Shown here in pieces: positions 28,547 through 37,661 of a stretch of DNA of 39,896 nucleotides (the stretch's first letter is position 1; each line of letters begins with the position of its first letter). The DNA is taken from assembly GCA_026399895.1 (NCBI GenBank), contig JAPLQC010000054.1:1-39896 (forward strand), written 5' to 3'. The notes under the pieces are model-generated. The model ran no database searches. It was given only the letters and a program-made list of their open reading frames with translations, and was not told where the DNA came from. Both the position numbers and the translations under genes were made by a program. Origin of the DNA: Burkholderiales bacterium. GTDB lineage: Bacteria; Pseudomonadota; Gammaproteobacteria; Burkholderiales; Burkholderiaceae_D.

Positions 28547-29473
28547 TCAGAATGGAAAAACCAGCTCGCCGAGAAGATAGCGATACCAGTAGTCCCGATC
28601 ATTAGTTGCCGCAGGGCCGGCGGCGCGTGTGTAGCCAGCCCGCAAACGTAGCGCGTAGCGCTCGACTTGGGTTTCGCTGGATAGCTCAAGCAGCTGCGTC
28701 GGCGTGGCGGACTCGGACGCAATCTGCTGTGAGCCTAGACCAGCTGTCATGGCATTGCGCCAATTACCGATGCGCTGTCGCCAGCCAATGGCGAGCATGC
28801 CCTCCTGATAACGCTCCGGGTTGAAGTAGGCACGCCCGACATCAAGTTGGCTGTTGTCGAACCATCGGTAGCGAAGTTGTAGCGTCAGCCCGAGATCGAG
28901 TGAGGGTTGCCAGATCACCCGACCACGCAGATGCCGACGATGGTTATTGTCGGAAAAGCCTTGGTAGCCCGCCAGTCCCACCAGGGTGACATGAGGGTTA
29001 ACCGGTACATCCACCGAGGCACCCGCGAAGTTGAAATACAAGCCCTGGTTTAGTGCGGTGCGCGTCTCGACGATATCGCGATTCGCAAATACCTCCAATG
29101 CCGACCCGCTAGCGAAGGTCTGCCGGTAGCTGCTATCCAATGTCAGCAGGTCATGGGTAGATTGCTGAAGCCAGCCAAGTTCGGCGTTCCAGCCGTCGGT
29201 GGTTTTTCGATCATTACGGCGTGCGACCAAACGTAATTGTTGACCGCTCCGCTGCCAGTCATCTTGGCTGAATTGGTGATCGGTGTAGCGGATACCAGTT
29301 CGGTGATCAAGATGCTGATAGGTGCTTAACGCCTCTGCGTTGAGCCGGCGGCTACTGAAGCGTTCGCTGTCATGGGATTGGAAATAGCCGCCGCCCGCCG
29401 CCGAGGGTTCGGCCAGCGCATGGTTTGTGACTAGGCCAAGAAGCACGATCAAAGATGGCGCGTAAATTCTCAT
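28547..29473 (-). CDS. Outer-membrane beta-barrel protein (YaiO-like)
   Basis: About 308 aa from the ATG at 29473 (GGGGAA upstream; the ATG overlaps the TGA of the glycosyltransferase gene as ATGA). It has a signal peptide (about 1-21, ending HALA-EPS). The mature part is made of alternating polar/aromatic strands with many Tyr, Arg and Trp, for example LTLQLRYRWFDNSQLDVGRAYFNPERY. It ends in ...ELVFPF with a terminal Phe, the barrel-assembly signal. This fits an outer-membrane barrel of the YaiO or exopolysaccharide-export kind. Translational coupling to a processive glycosyltransferase suggests it passes or binds the polymer made by that enzyme; the function is inferred. Confidence 0.75.
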   Translation of the reverse strand: MRIYAPSLIVLLGLVTNHALAEPSAAGGGYFQSHDSERFSSRRLNAEALSTYQHLDHRTGIRYTDHQFSQDDWQRSGQQLRLVARRNDRKTTDGWNAELGWLQQSTHDLLTLDSSYRQTFASGSALEVFANRDIVETRTALNQGLYFNFAGASVDVPVNPHVTLVGLAGYQGFSDNNHRRHLRGRVIWQPSLDLGLTLQLRYRWFDNSQLDVGRAYFNPERYQEGMLAIGWRQRIGNWRNAMTAGLGSQQIASESATPTQLLELSSETQVERYALRLRAGYTRAAGPAATNDRDYWYRYLLGELVFPF

Positions 29474-30876
29474 TTCGTTCCCCATGACTTGCGCAGATTG
29501 AGTATCTCGGCGATGTAGCCTGCCAATGACACCGGCTGCATGATCAGGCTATAAAAAAGCGAATAAATGAAGAATCCGGAAAGGTTGAACCGCACGCTTA
29601 GTCCGAGCCGCTCAAACGTGCGGCGACCTATGCGATACATGAAGTAATTCATCGCCATGGCCATCGGGATCAGCGCCAGCGTAATTGGCCCAACGATCCA
29701 GAAGTAACCGAATAGCGCCAAGACAATGCCTGGTATGAAGACCAGCGTGAATATCAAGTCAAGCAAGGGAAACAGCAGGTTCCAGTAAACAAAGGTAGTC
29801 GGTAATGAGCGCTTCAGCAGAATATCTGGATGCTGTTTGAATGCCTCGATCATGCCGCGTGACCAGCGTTTACGTTGTCTGGAAAACTGCAGGAGCGTGG
29901 TGGGTGCGTTGGTGAACAGCAGCGCGTCTTCACAGTAGCCAATCCGGTGGCCAGCTTTCAGAATGCTCCAAGACAGCACAATGTCTTCGCCAATGCAGTC
30001 GGGCCAGCCACCGATATCACGCAGTGTCGCAGTGTCGTACAGCGAGAATGCGCCTTGCGCCACCATCGTGCCTTGGTACAAGGACTGTACCCGCTTGATA
30101 GCGGCGATACCTTGAAAATAATCCCACTCTTGGGCGCGTGTCATCCATGTTGCACGTGAATTGCGCACCATGACGCCACCTGCGACCGCGCGGGTACTTG
30201 CCGGGTCTTGTACGTAGCGTTCGACAATGCTCTGCAAGGCATCGCGAAACAACCACGAGTCTGCATCAACGGTAATCGTGATCTCATGCGAGACTTGGTC
30301 CAGCGCAGCGTTCAATGCGCGAGCTTTGCCGACATTGCGCGGCAGATCCAATAATCGCAACCATGGGTGAAGCGGCAACTGCGTCTTGACGAGCTCTACG
30401 GTTTTGTCGCGTGAGCCATCGTTCACGACAATCACCTCCAAGGTACCGGGGTAGTTTTGTAGTGCGATGCTTTCGATGGTGCTGACGATATTGTCTTCTT
30501 CGTTGTACGCCGCGACCAGAATACTGATGCCCGGGTAGTGCAGCATTGCGCTGCGCGTGGGGCGGTTGTCCATCGCGAGACTCGCCAGCATGAATGCATT
30601 CATGAATCCCGGGATCAGCGCGATGCCAGCGATGATGATCCACGCCAGTGTTTCGCCCACCAGATCAGCCAGTGCGTTGCCCCAAGGTTCAGCCAAGAAA
30701 ACGCACAACAGCAGCCATGCAGTAGCGCTTGCTATGGCGATGATGAATTTTGTGCGTACCGATACGTAGGCACGCTTGCGGGGATGGTAGCGGTCGACGG
30801 CACGCGTCGGTAGCGCAATGACGGAGGACTCGAATCGGGATGGCCGTTGTTCGCTGACCTCTTTCGTCTGATACAT
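29470..30876 (-). CDS. Processive GT2 glycosyltransferase (PgaC/NdvC-like)
   Basis: 468 aa. N-terminal transmembrane segments lie at about 43-65 and 78-100. The GT-A catalytic domain (about 115-345) contains ISILVAAYNEEDNI, VVNDGSRDKT (first Asp), TVDADSW (DxD), IGEDIVLSW and the RQRKRWSRG signature (Q-x-x-R-W) of processive β-glycan synthases. Three C-terminal membrane segments follow. This layout is that of poly-β-1,6-GlcNAc and related synthases. No pgaA, pgaB or pgaD gene is adjacent, so the product is unknown; YaiP-like enzymes are another fit because of the barrel gene behind it. It is divergent from earP. Confidence 0.9.
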   Translation of the reverse strand: MYQTKEVSEQRPSRFESSVIALPTRAVDRYHPRKRAYVSVRTKFIIAIASATAWLLLCVFLAEPWGNALADLVGETLAWIIIAGIALIPGFMNAFMLASLAMDNRPTRSAMLHYPGISILVAAYNEEDNIVSTIESIALQNYPGTLEVIVVNDGSRDKTVELVKTQLPLHPWLRLLDLPRNVGKARALNAALDQVSHEITITVDADSWLFRDALQSIVERYVQDPASTRAVAGGVMVRNSRATWMTRAQEWDYFQGIAAIKRVQSLYQGTMVAQGAFSLYDTATLRDIGGWPDCIGEDIVLSWSILKAGHRIGYCEDALLFTNAPTTLLQFSRQRKRWSRGMIEAFKQHPDILLKRSLPTTFVYWNLLFPLLDLIFTLVFIPGIVLALFGYFWIVGPITLALIPMAMAMNYFMYRIGRRTFERLGLSVRFNLSGFFIYSLFYSLIMQPVSLAGYIAEILNLRKSWGTK

Positions 30877-31070
30877 AAGGGATGCCCGCGGAAAAGTGCC
30901 AATGATGGGGGATAAAGCCTGAAATTATTACCAGAAGAAAAGATTTCACGACTAATGGTTAGCTGTGGCGCCGACTAGGCGGTATCAGTTGCTAGAGTGG
31001 CAACCGCAGGACGTGCATTGATTTTTCTAAGGCCGATGCGTAGGCTGGCGCGTTTTCTTAAAGGGCGAAA

Positions 31071-32174
31071 ATGATGCGCGAGCTGCGCACGGTCGATATT
31101 TTTTGTCAGGTGCTGGACAACTACGGTGACGCGGGTGTCTGCTGGCGCTTGGCCCGCATACTGGCCAGCCTCGGGCAAAGCGTGACGCTATGGGTGGATG
31201 ACTTGACGCGTTTGCAGCGGCTTCGTCCTACGATTGACGTCAGCCTCGCGCAGCAAGCACTCGATGGCTTTACGCTGAAGCATTGGTCATCCACCACCAC
31301 GCCCGAACCAGTGGCGGATCTGGTGATCTGCGCCTTCGGTTGTCGCTTGCCAGAGTCTGCGCTGCTGCGCATGGCGGCAATGACACCTGCACCGGTGTGG
31401 ATCAATCTCGAGTATTTGTCTGCTGAGCAGTGGGTCGAGCAAAGTCACAGATTACCGTCACCCCATCCGCGTCTCCCGCTGGTCGAACATTTTTTCTTTC
31501 CGGGTTTTACTCAGCGCACGGGCGGCTTGCTGCGCGAGAGTGATTTACTAGCCAAGCGTTCGGCGTTTGACGCTAATGCGCGAATGAAGTTTTTATCGCA
31601 ACTCGGTGTTAATCCACAAACGGGCGCCCACCTAGTTTCATTGTTTTGCTACCCAACTGCACCGATTGCGTCGCTCTTTCAAATGATGCAGAGTGGTCCA
31701 CCGGTTCTATGCCTGGTGCCTGAGGGGGTCACCCCACTCGCACCCGCCAGCGGTAAAGCATCGACGCAAGGCGCGCTGACGCTACAGGGCATCCCGTTTC
31801 TGGACCCTGATGATTACGATCGGTTTCTTTGGAGTTGCGATTTGAATTTCGTGCGTGGTGAGGACAGTGCGTCACGCGCGCAGTGGGCCGCACAGCCGAT
31901 GCTGTGGCAGCTCTACCCGCAAGCGGATCGTGCCCAACTTACCAAGCTGCAGGCATTTTTGGCCTTGTATGGCGAGTCACTTGACCCTCTGTGTGCCAAC
32001 AGATTGCGCCATTTTTCAGATTGGTGGAACGGTGAGCCAGTGACACCCGATTGGCCGGGCCTGATGGCGGTCTTGCCAGTATTGAAAGCGCGTGCTTCCA
32101 TCTGGCAGCAGCAGCTCGCCGAAAGCGGGGAGCTCGCCACCGGGCTGATCGAATTTGCGAGGGAAATCGGGTAA
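31071..32174 (+). CDS. earP: EF-P arginine rhamnosyltransferase EarP
   Basis: 367 aa. The N-terminal VDIFCQVLDNYGDAGVCWRL holds the two catalytic-site aspartates of the family (D16 and D20 counting from the first ATG; a second ATG follows at once). NFVRGEDSASRAQWA near 260-275 is the conserved C-terminal nucleotide-sugar site with its Glu. EarP transfers rhamnose from TDP-rhamnose to Arg32 of EF-P. The efp gene follows 90 bp downstream and carries the target Arg, which confirms the pairing. TDP-rhamnose synthesis genes are not in the window. Confidence 0.96.
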   Translation: MMRELRTVDIFCQVLDNYGDAGVCWRLARILASLGQSVTLWVDDLTRLQRLRPTIDVSLAQQALDGFTLKHWSSTTTPEPVADLVICAFGCRLPESALLRMAAMTPAPVWINLEYLSAEQWVEQSHRLPSPHPRLPLVEHFFFPGFTQRTGGLLRESDLLAKRSAFDANARMKFLSQLGVNPQTGAHLVSLFCYPTAPIASLFQMMQSGPPVLCLVPEGVTPLAPASGKASTQGALTLQGIPFLDPDDYDRFLWSCDLNFVRGEDSASRAQWAAQPMLWQLYPQADRAQLTKLQAFLALYGESLDPLCANRLRHFSDWWNGEPVTPDWPGLMAVLPVLKARASIWQQQLAESGELATGLIEFAREIG

Positions 32175-32264
32175 AATCCGCCGCTCTTGATATCCGAGCG
32201 TTGATTAAGACATCAACAACCTCTGCTCGGACAATAACTATCCTCGAACTCTCTCGCCATTACT

Positions 32265-32819
32265 ATGAAAACCGCACAAGAACTCCGCGTCGGCAATGTA
32301 TTCATGCTGAACGGTCAGCCGCAGGTCGTTGTCAAATCCGAGTTTTCGAAGTCGGGCCGCAACGCTTCTGTCGTCAAAATGAAAATGAAAAACCTGCTGA
32401 CGGCAGCAGCGCAGGAGGCGGTATACCGTTCCGACGAAAAATTCGATATCGTCATGCTGGACCGTAAGGAAGTCACTTACTCCTACTTTGCTGATCCACT
32501 GTATGTGTTCATGGACGGTGAGTACAACCAATACGAGGTCGAGTCCGAGAACATGGGTGAGTCAATTCACTATCTCGAAGATGGCATGGTATGCGAGGCG
32601 GTCTTTTACGACGGCAAAGCCATCTCGGTCGAGTTGCCCACTACCGTTGTGCGCGAGATCACCTACACCGAGCCTGCAGTGAAAGGCGACACCTCAGGCA
32701 AGGTATTGAAGCCAGCGAAAATCGCGACTGGGTTCGAGGTGTCGGTGCCGCTGTTTGTTGATCAGGGCGACAAAATCGAAATCGATACGCGTACGGGTGA
32801 GTACAAGCGCCGGGTTTGA
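32265..32819 (+). CDS. efp: Translation elongation factor P
   Basis: 184 aa, three β-barrel domains. The loop that reaches the ribosomal P site reads [14 protein letters not shown], with Arg at position 32 in place of Lys, so modification is by EarP-catalysed rhamnosylation rather than β-lysylation. Domain 3 ends normally ([14 protein letters not shown]). EF-P rescues ribosomes stalled at polyproline stretches; the Pro-rich linker of MinC in this window is one possible client. It is closed by a strong terminator at 32843-32876. Confidence 0.98.
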   Translation: MKTAQELRVGNVFMLNGQPQVVVKSEFSKSGRNASVVKMKMKNLLTAAAQEAVYRSDEKFDIVMLDRKEVTYSYFADPLYVFMDGEYNQYEVESENMGESIHYLEDGMVCEAVFYDGKAISVELPTTVVREITYTEPAVKGDTSGKVLKPAKIATGFEVSVPLFVDQGDKIEIDTRTGEYKRRV

Positions 32820-32842
32820 TCTAGCCTGAACCGTTCAGCTTT

Positions 32843-32876
32843 AAAAAAAACCGCAGCTTGGTCTGCGGTTTTTTTA
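32843..32876 (+). terminator. Bidirectional terminator after efp
   Basis: Eight A residues, then CCGCAG (32851-32856), loop CTTGGT, CTGCGG (32863-32868) and seven T residues. The A/T runs extend the stem and allow use from both sides, between efp (+) and the secreted protein gene (-). Confidence 0.9.
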
Positions 32877-32878
32877 TG

Positions 32879-33316
32879 TTAAGTCATGAATTGCTTGGAG
32901 CGAAACTTGCACACAAAGTCGAGTCTTGTTTCACCGGCTGAACCAGGCCTTACTTCCTGAAAGCTTAGCTGCGAGAGTGGTAGCTCTGGTTCTTCGTGCA
33001 CGGGTGCGCCGCCCGGCTCGATGGTGGTGAAGTAGGCATTGCCAGTGTAGGCGATCATCCGCTTGCCACAGTCAAAATAATTCAGGTAAGTGGATGACTG
33101 GTAGGCGGTTTGATCCGGGGCGTACTGCGGTGCAGACCATGAGGTGCGTAGCACGGCGCGCAGGTATTCATCGGCACGGACAATACTGCCGGCATCCACG
33201 TACCAGTTAATGACTTGGCCGCTGCTCCCGGACTGCGAGATCAGCTTCCAATCAGGCGCCTGTGCAGCAGCAGGCAGCGTCGAAAACAAAAAGACACAGG
33301 TAAAAAGCCGCCTCAT
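32879..33316 (-). CDS. Small secreted protein, possibly surface-adhesin E-like
   Basis: 145 aa with a signal peptide (about 1-19, ending AAAQA) and a good GGAGA ribosome binding site. WYVDAGSIVRADEYLRAVLR, YLNYFDCGKRMIAYTGNAYF and DFVCKFRSKQF resemble the small proteobacterial proteins grouped as surface-adhesin E: a Tyr/Asp strand, then a Cys pair (one in the middle, one near the end). No function can be assigned from the sequence alone. It is a single gene between efp and the TRAP operon. Confidence 0.65.
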   Translation of the reverse strand: MRRLFTCVFLFSTLPAAAQAPDWKLISQSGSSGQVINWYVDAGSIVRADEYLRAVLRTSWSAPQYAPDQTAYQSSTYLNYFDCGKRMIAYTGNAYFTTIEPGGAPVHEEPELPLSQLSFQEVRPGSAGETRLDFVCKFRSKQFMT

Positions 33317-33482
33317 AAGGTCTCCATGTCATGGGGATTACAAGATCGATGGTACCGGAATCGTTGCAAGCACGTCAGTTCGGAGCAAATTGCAGCTTGG
33401 CTTAAATGACAAGTCCGTGCTGAGTGCGGTTATTATGGCGGCACAAAATAGTGGGCTAAAGCCCGTATAACGAGGAGATGTA

Positions 33483-34025
33483 ATGCAGGACGTGGCGCTC
33501 GGCGACGCATCGGAGGCGTCAAACGAACTCGCGCTCGGCCCGTGGGGTCAGCGTGTTCATGCGGCAAGTAAAGGCTTTGCAATCCTCGGCGGTGTTGGAT
33601 TTATCGCGCTGGTGCTGATGTCGCTGGTTTCCATCGTCGGGCGCAAGATCGCCTCAGCACCGATTACCGGTGATATCGAATTAATGCAAATGGTTGGCGC
33701 TGTAGCCGCCGCCGCGATGCTGCCGTACTGCGAGATGGAGCGTCATCACTTGCGGGTTGATTTTTTCACCACCCGCCTGCCGCAGCATGCCAAGCACAAG
33801 CTGGATGCTGTCTCCCATCTTTTATTGGCACTGGTGGCCTTGCTAGTCGCGTGGCGTACCGGTGTTGGCGCGCTATCACTACGCGAGGCCGGTGAAGCTT
33901 CAATGATGCTGCTGTGGCCGGTGTGGACGATCGTCGCTGCACTCGTTCCGAGTTTCTTGCTGCTCTCAATTGCAGGCTTTTACAATGCGGCCGTCTACTG
34001 GCGTGCCAGCGGGAGTGCAGCATGA
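33483..34025 (+). CDS. dctQ: TRAP transporter small permease (DctQ)
   Basis: 180 aa with four membrane segments (about 33-55, 70-85, 105-125 and 140-165). The conserved DctQ stretch is around GDIELMQMVGAVAAAAMLPYCEMERHHLRVD. It pairs with the large permease. The start has GAGGAG six bases upstream. It overlaps dctM by 4 bp (ATGA). Confidence 0.93.
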   Translation: MQDVALGDASEASNELALGPWGQRVHAASKGFAILGGVGFIALVLMSLVSIVGRKIASAPITGDIELMQMVGAVAAAAMLPYCEMERHHLRVDFFTTRLPQHAKHKLDAVSHLLLALVALLVAWRTGVGALSLREAGEASMMLLWPVWTIVAALVPSFLLLSIAGFYNAAVYWRASGSAA

Positions 34026-35350
34026 GCGGCATGAGTATTGGTCTAGTCATGTTCGCCGTACTGCTGGTGTTACTCGCACTGCGGGTTCATATCGGTATCG
34101 CCATGTTCATCATCGGCAGTGCTGGTTTTCTGGTCATGAATGATTACCAGTCGCTGCCGCTGTTGGCTACCTTGAAGAATATCGCCTATGCGCGTTTCTC
34201 CAACTATGACCTGGCGGTGATTCCCTTATTCATGCTGATGGGTCAGTTCGCGACGCATGGTGGTCTGTCGCGCGCGCTGTTCAACTGCGTCAATAGTTTT
34301 GTAGGGCATTGGCGTGGTGGCGTGGCGATGGCTTCAGTTGGTGCATGCGCGGCATTTGGTGCGATCTGTGGCTCGTCGCTGGCCACTGCTGCCACCATGG
34401 GGCAGGTCGCACTTCCTGAATTACGTCGCTATAACTATGCGGGGTCGCTCGCCACGGGCGCGCTCGCTGCGGGAGGCACGCTCGGCATCATGATTCCACC
34501 CTCGGTGCCATTGGTGATTTATGCGGTGCTGACGCAGGAATCGATCGGCAAATTGTTCATGGCCGCAGTCATTCCCGGGCTGATCGCGATGCTCGGTTAC
34601 ATGATCGTGATCCGTATCGTTGTCACCCTTAAACCAGAGGCAGGCCCGGCGGGTGAGCGTGTACCGTTGCCGCTTGCGCTCAAGACGCTGGCTGGTGTGC
34701 TGCCCATCCTGCTAGTTTTTCTGGTGGTGATCGTGGGTATTTATGGTGGCTGGGCCAACCCCACCGAAGCGGCGTCTATTGGCGCAGCGGCTTGCGGCAT
34801 TATTGCGGTCCTTAATGGCATGCGTTTCCAAGGTATCTTGAACAGCATACTTGGCACGGCGCAGGCAACGGCGATGATCTTCCTGGTGCTGTTGGGCGCC
34901 GACATGCTGAACTCCGGCTTGGCATTGACGCAAATGCCGGCGGAACTTGCCAGCTGGGTTCAGGGGAGTGGGTTGCCGCCCTTGTCAGTGATCTTCGCGA
35001 TCCTACTGATTTATATATTCCTTGGTTGCGTCATGGATTCGTTGGCAATGATTCTGCTCACGATTCCGATTTTTTATCCGATCGTGATGGGTCTCGAGTT
35101 TGCGGGCATGACGCCAGCTGATAAATCGATCTGGTTCGGCATACTGGCGTTAATGGTGGTCGAAATTGGTTTGGTGCATCCGCCGGTTGGTATGAATATC
35201 TACATCATTAATCGCATCGCGAAAGACGTTCCGGTCATTGAGACCTTCAAGGGTGTGTTGCCCTTCCTGGCGTCGGATTTAGTGCGTATTCTGCTGCTGG
35301 TGTTTTTCCCGGTCATATCGCTTTATCTTGTTCATACTTTCGCTAATTAA
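34022..35350 (+). CDS. dctM: TRAP transporter large permease (DctM)
   Basis: 442 aa from the ATG at 34022. About 11-12 membrane segments. Family marks include FMLMGQFATHGGLSRALF near 76-93, ACAAFGAICGSSLATAATMG near 115-135, GTLGIMIPPSVPLVIYAVLTQESIG near 155-180, and LVHPPVGMNIYIINRIAKDVP near 380-400. It is the channel of a sodium-driven tripartite transporter. The ATGA overlap with dctQ ensures linked translation. Confidence 0.96.
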   Translation: MSGMSIGLVMFAVLLVLLALRVHIGIAMFIIGSAGFLVMNDYQSLPLLATLKNIAYARFSNYDLAVIPLFMLMGQFATHGGLSRALFNCVNSFVGHWRGGVAMASVGACAAFGAICGSSLATAATMGQVALPELRRYNYAGSLATGALAAGGTLGIMIPPSVPLVIYAVLTQESIGKLFMAAVIPGLIAMLGYMIVIRIVVTLKPEAGPAGERVPLPLALKTLAGVLPILLVFLVVIVGIYGGWANPTEAASIGAAACGIIAVLNGMRFQGILNSILGTAQATAMIFLVLLGADMLNSGLALTQMPAELASWVQGSGLPPLSVIFAILLIYIFLGCVMDSLAMILLTIPIFYPIVMGLEFAGMTPADKSIWFGILALMVVEIGLVHPPVGMNIYIINRIAKDVPVIETFKGVLPFLASDLVRILLLVFFPVISLYLVHTFAN

Positions 35351-35376
35351 CTACTAAACCCCCACAGGAGGATCCC

Positions 35377-36396
35377 ATGGCAGTGCGCTACTTCTGGCAG
35401 CTTTGCTTAGTCTTGCTGGTGTCGCTGGCGACTAATGCGAAGGCTCAGACCATCACTTTGAAGGTGCATCATTTCCTGCCGCCGGCATCCACTACGCATG
35501 CGCGCTTTATCGTTCCCTGGTGCGAAAAGATTTCCAAGGAATCTGCCGGTAGATTGAAGTGCCAGATCTATCCGTCGATGCAACTTGGCGGCACGCCACA
35601 GCAATTGTTCGATCAGGCCAAGGATGGTGTCGCCGATATCATTTGGACCGTGCCGGGCTATCAGGCAGGACGTTTTCCGGTATCGGAAGTGTTCGAGCTG
35701 CCATTCATGATCAATGATTCCGAGCGCGCCAGTCGCGGTCTGTGGCACTACGCGATGAAGAATGCGACCGCAGAGTTCAAAGGCGTGAAGCCGCTTCTGT
35801 TTCACGTTCACGACGGCGCATTGCTTAACAGCACCAAGCGGCCCATCAAAGTATTGGAAGATTTGAAGGGCATGAAAGTACGCGCCCCAACGCGTCTGGG
35901 CACCAAGATGGTGGCGGCGCTCGGCGCAACACCGGTTCCAATGCCGCTTCCTCAAGCGGCCGAAGCACTCTCGAAGGGCGTGATCGATGGTGCACTGATT
36001 CCATGGGAAGTGGTGCCCTCGATGAAGTTTGAAGAGATCACCAAGTTTCACACTGAGTCACCTGCCGGTGCGCCGCAAATGCTGAATGCGGTTTTCATCT
36101 ACGCGATGAATCAGGCGAAATATGACAGCCTTCCTCCGGATCTGAAGAAAGTTATCGACAACAATAGCGGCGCCGATGCGTCAGCTTGGGTCGGTAAATT
36201 GTTCGCTGAGGACGCTGCACCGGGTCGCAAGAGCGCAGAGCTACGCAAGAACACCATTTACGTGTTGCCTGACGCCGAGTTGAAACGCTGGGTTGCCGCA
36301 ACCAGTTTGGTCGACGACGAGTGGGTCAAAGATATGAACGCACGAGGCCTCGACGGTAAGCGATTGCTGGAAGAGGCGAGAGCCGCCTGTAAGTAA
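35377..36396 (+). CDS. dctP: TRAP transporter periplasmic binding protein (DctP)
   Basis: 339 aa with a signal peptide ending near AKAQ (residue about 24) and a strong AGGAGGA ribosome binding site. DctP-fold segments are VHHFLPPASTTHARFIVPWC at the N terminus, MQLGGTPQQLFDQAKDGVADI, and VRAPTRLGTKMVAALGATPVPMP, with the carboxylate-binding Arg in VRAPTR (about 170). The class binds organic acids. The exact ligand is unknown; an aromatic or keto acid is possible given the aryl-CoA ligase 2 kb away, but that is inference. Confidence 0.94.
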   Translation: MAVRYFWQLCLVLLVSLATNAKAQTITLKVHHFLPPASTTHARFIVPWCEKISKESAGRLKCQIYPSMQLGGTPQQLFDQAKDGVADIIWTVPGYQAGRFPVSEVFELPFMINDSERASRGLWHYAMKNATAEFKGVKPLLFHVHDGALLNSTKRPIKVLEDLKGMKVRAPTRLGTKMVAALGATPVPMPLPQAAEALSKGVIDGALIPWEVVPSMKFEEITKFHTESPAGAPQMLNAVFIYAMNQAKYDSLPPDLKKVIDNNSGADASAWVGKLFAEDAAPGRKSAELRKNTIYVLPDAELKRWVAATSLVDDEWVKDMNARGLDGKRLLEEARAACK

Positions 36397-36410
36397 GAGG
36401 CAGACACGAC

Positions 36411-36438
36411 GGCCGCCTGCAACGCGCAGGCGGCCTTT
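36411..36438 (+). terminator. Hairpin after dctP
   Basis: GGCCGCCTGC (36411-36420) pairs perfectly with GCAGGCGGCC (36426-36435) over a 5-nt loop and is followed only by TTTG. The stem is very stable but the U-tract is short, so it may act as a partly effective terminator or an RNA 3'-end protector. Confidence 0.6.
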
Positions 36439-36636
36439 GCGGGCCATTCCCTCGGCCGCCTGGGCTGGCAGGTCCGATCTGGTGCCGGCGCCCCTAATCC
36501 GCACCGCGCCGCCTTAATAAAAACGCAAGAACTTGTTTTTGAACGCTTTTTTAATGACTGGCGAGTATTTCGTTATTGTTAGAGCAAGTATTTTAAAAAA
36601 AATTATCTTTATTACGGGCAAATTTCCTTGAACCCC

Positions 36637-36665
36637 TTGAAAATGTTGTTGCGATGACATATAAA
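36637..36665 (+). promoter_or_regulatory. Strong sigma-70 promoter for the small HTH gene
   Basis: TTGAAA (36637-36642) and TATAAA (36660-36665) are separated by exactly 17 bp, each 5 of 6 to consensus, inside an A/T-rich stretch (36530-36720). CTTGAAAA and CATATAA at nearly the same place also resemble a sigma-32 (heat-shock) promoter, so stress control cannot be excluded. The leader to the ATG at 36754 would be about 80 nt. The rest of the 36440-36753 gap shows no gene. Confidence 0.6.
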
Positions 36666-36753
36666 TTAGCATTACAGTAATTGCACTTGGGCAATGGTTC
36701 GAGAAATTAAACCAGAAGCCGTTGACTCAAAAAATTCCTAGGGGGGAGACGTA

Positions 36754-37059
36754 ATGGAAAAGCATCCTCTGGTATCGCAAGACGGCTACGATCCAAATCG
36801 TTTGCTAGACGCGTTGATCCAGAAGCTCGGTTTGAAGAATGACGCGGCGTTGTCGCGCGCACTTGAAGTCCGGCCGCCTGTGATCAGCAAAATTCGCCAC
36901 CGCACTTTACCGGTGGGCGCGTCTCTTTTGATTCGCATGCATGAGGTCACTGACCTGAGTATTCGCGAGCTGCGCGAGTTGATGGGCGACCGCCGCAAGC
37001 GTATGCGTATCAGTGATGTCGACGGCAAGCCAAGAAAATCTGACGACGACGATATCTGA
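36754..37059 (+). CDS. Small HTH (Cro/C1-like) regulator
   Basis: 101 aa with a very strong ribosome binding site (GGGGGGAG, 36741-36748). Residues about 14-60 form an XRE/Cro-like helix-turn-helix: LLDALIQKLGLKNDAALSRALEV, then RPPVISKIRHRTLPVGASLL with PPVISKIRH as the recognition helix, then HEVTDLSIRELRELMG. The C-terminal tail is charged (RRKRMRISD, ending SDDDDI). It stands alone and I cannot name its target. The strong promoter and ribosome binding site suggest a protein made in quantity. Confidence 0.8.
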   Translation: MEKHPLVSQDGYDPNRLLDALIQKLGLKNDAALSRALEVRPPVISKIRHRTLPVGASLLIRMHEVTDLSIRELRELMGDRRKRMRISDVDGKPRKSDDDDI

Positions 37060-37084
37060 CCGGATTTTTCTCCGGTTTCAAGAC

Positions 37085-37543
37085 TCAACCTCGGAAATTC
37101 GCGCCGATCACGGTTAGTAACAGCAGCAGCACGACCACCGTGGTCAGGCGTTTGCGCATCGGTATCAGCCAATCTGGCATGCCGTACGCAGCATAAAGCT
37201 GCTTATCGACCTGTAGCGCCGCGATAAAGCCGGCCATCATCACGGCAAACCCAAAACCGCTGAACAAGGTGGCACACCAGGCAATCAGCGAGGGCGTCAC
37301 GCCCCAAGCCAGGGCTCTGCGCGAGATTTCCTCTGGCAGCGTGTTCGATAGCAGTGCTACCCCCCAATGAACGCCGCCTAAGAAAGACAAGATCACCATC
37401 GCATAGGCGAGTTGCCCTTTGACGAAGTCGCCTATCCATGTAGCCTCGGCCGTCCACACACCCAAGGTCATCAAGAAAAAGGGAATCAGTCCGGCGTAGC
37501 CGAGCTGAAGTACCAGGCGTTTATTCAGTGATTCGAGCTGCAT
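37085..37543 (-). CDS. DUF3429 family membrane protein
   Basis: 152 aa with four to five membrane segments (about 12-30, 44-62, 78-90, 92-112 and 130-148). LSFLGGVHWGVALL is the hallmark of DUF3429. The function is unknown. It lies downstream of the 11-bp array and converges on the small HTH gene with only 25 bp between the stops. Confidence 0.83.
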   Translation of the reverse strand: MQLESLNKRLVLQLGYAGLIPFFLMTLGVWTAEATWIGDFVKGQLAYAMVILSFLGGVHWGVALLSNTLPEEISRRALAWGVTPSLIAWCATLFSGFGFAVMMAGFIAALQVDKQLYAAYGMPDWLIPMRKRLTTVVVLLLLLTVIGANFRG

Positions 37544-37661
37544 GTGTCATCAAGTCCGAGCGATGCGCGCATTGTACGAGAATCAACGCCATCACGATGA
37601 CAGTTTCATCGCACTGCTGCACTGTGGTGGTGCTCGATTCTTTATGAGGTCTTTCTGGTCG

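Noticed and set aside
35407..36051. 214-codon open frame on the minus strand
   Set aside because: Antisense to dctP; His/Arg/Cys-rich composition and no recognisable domain.
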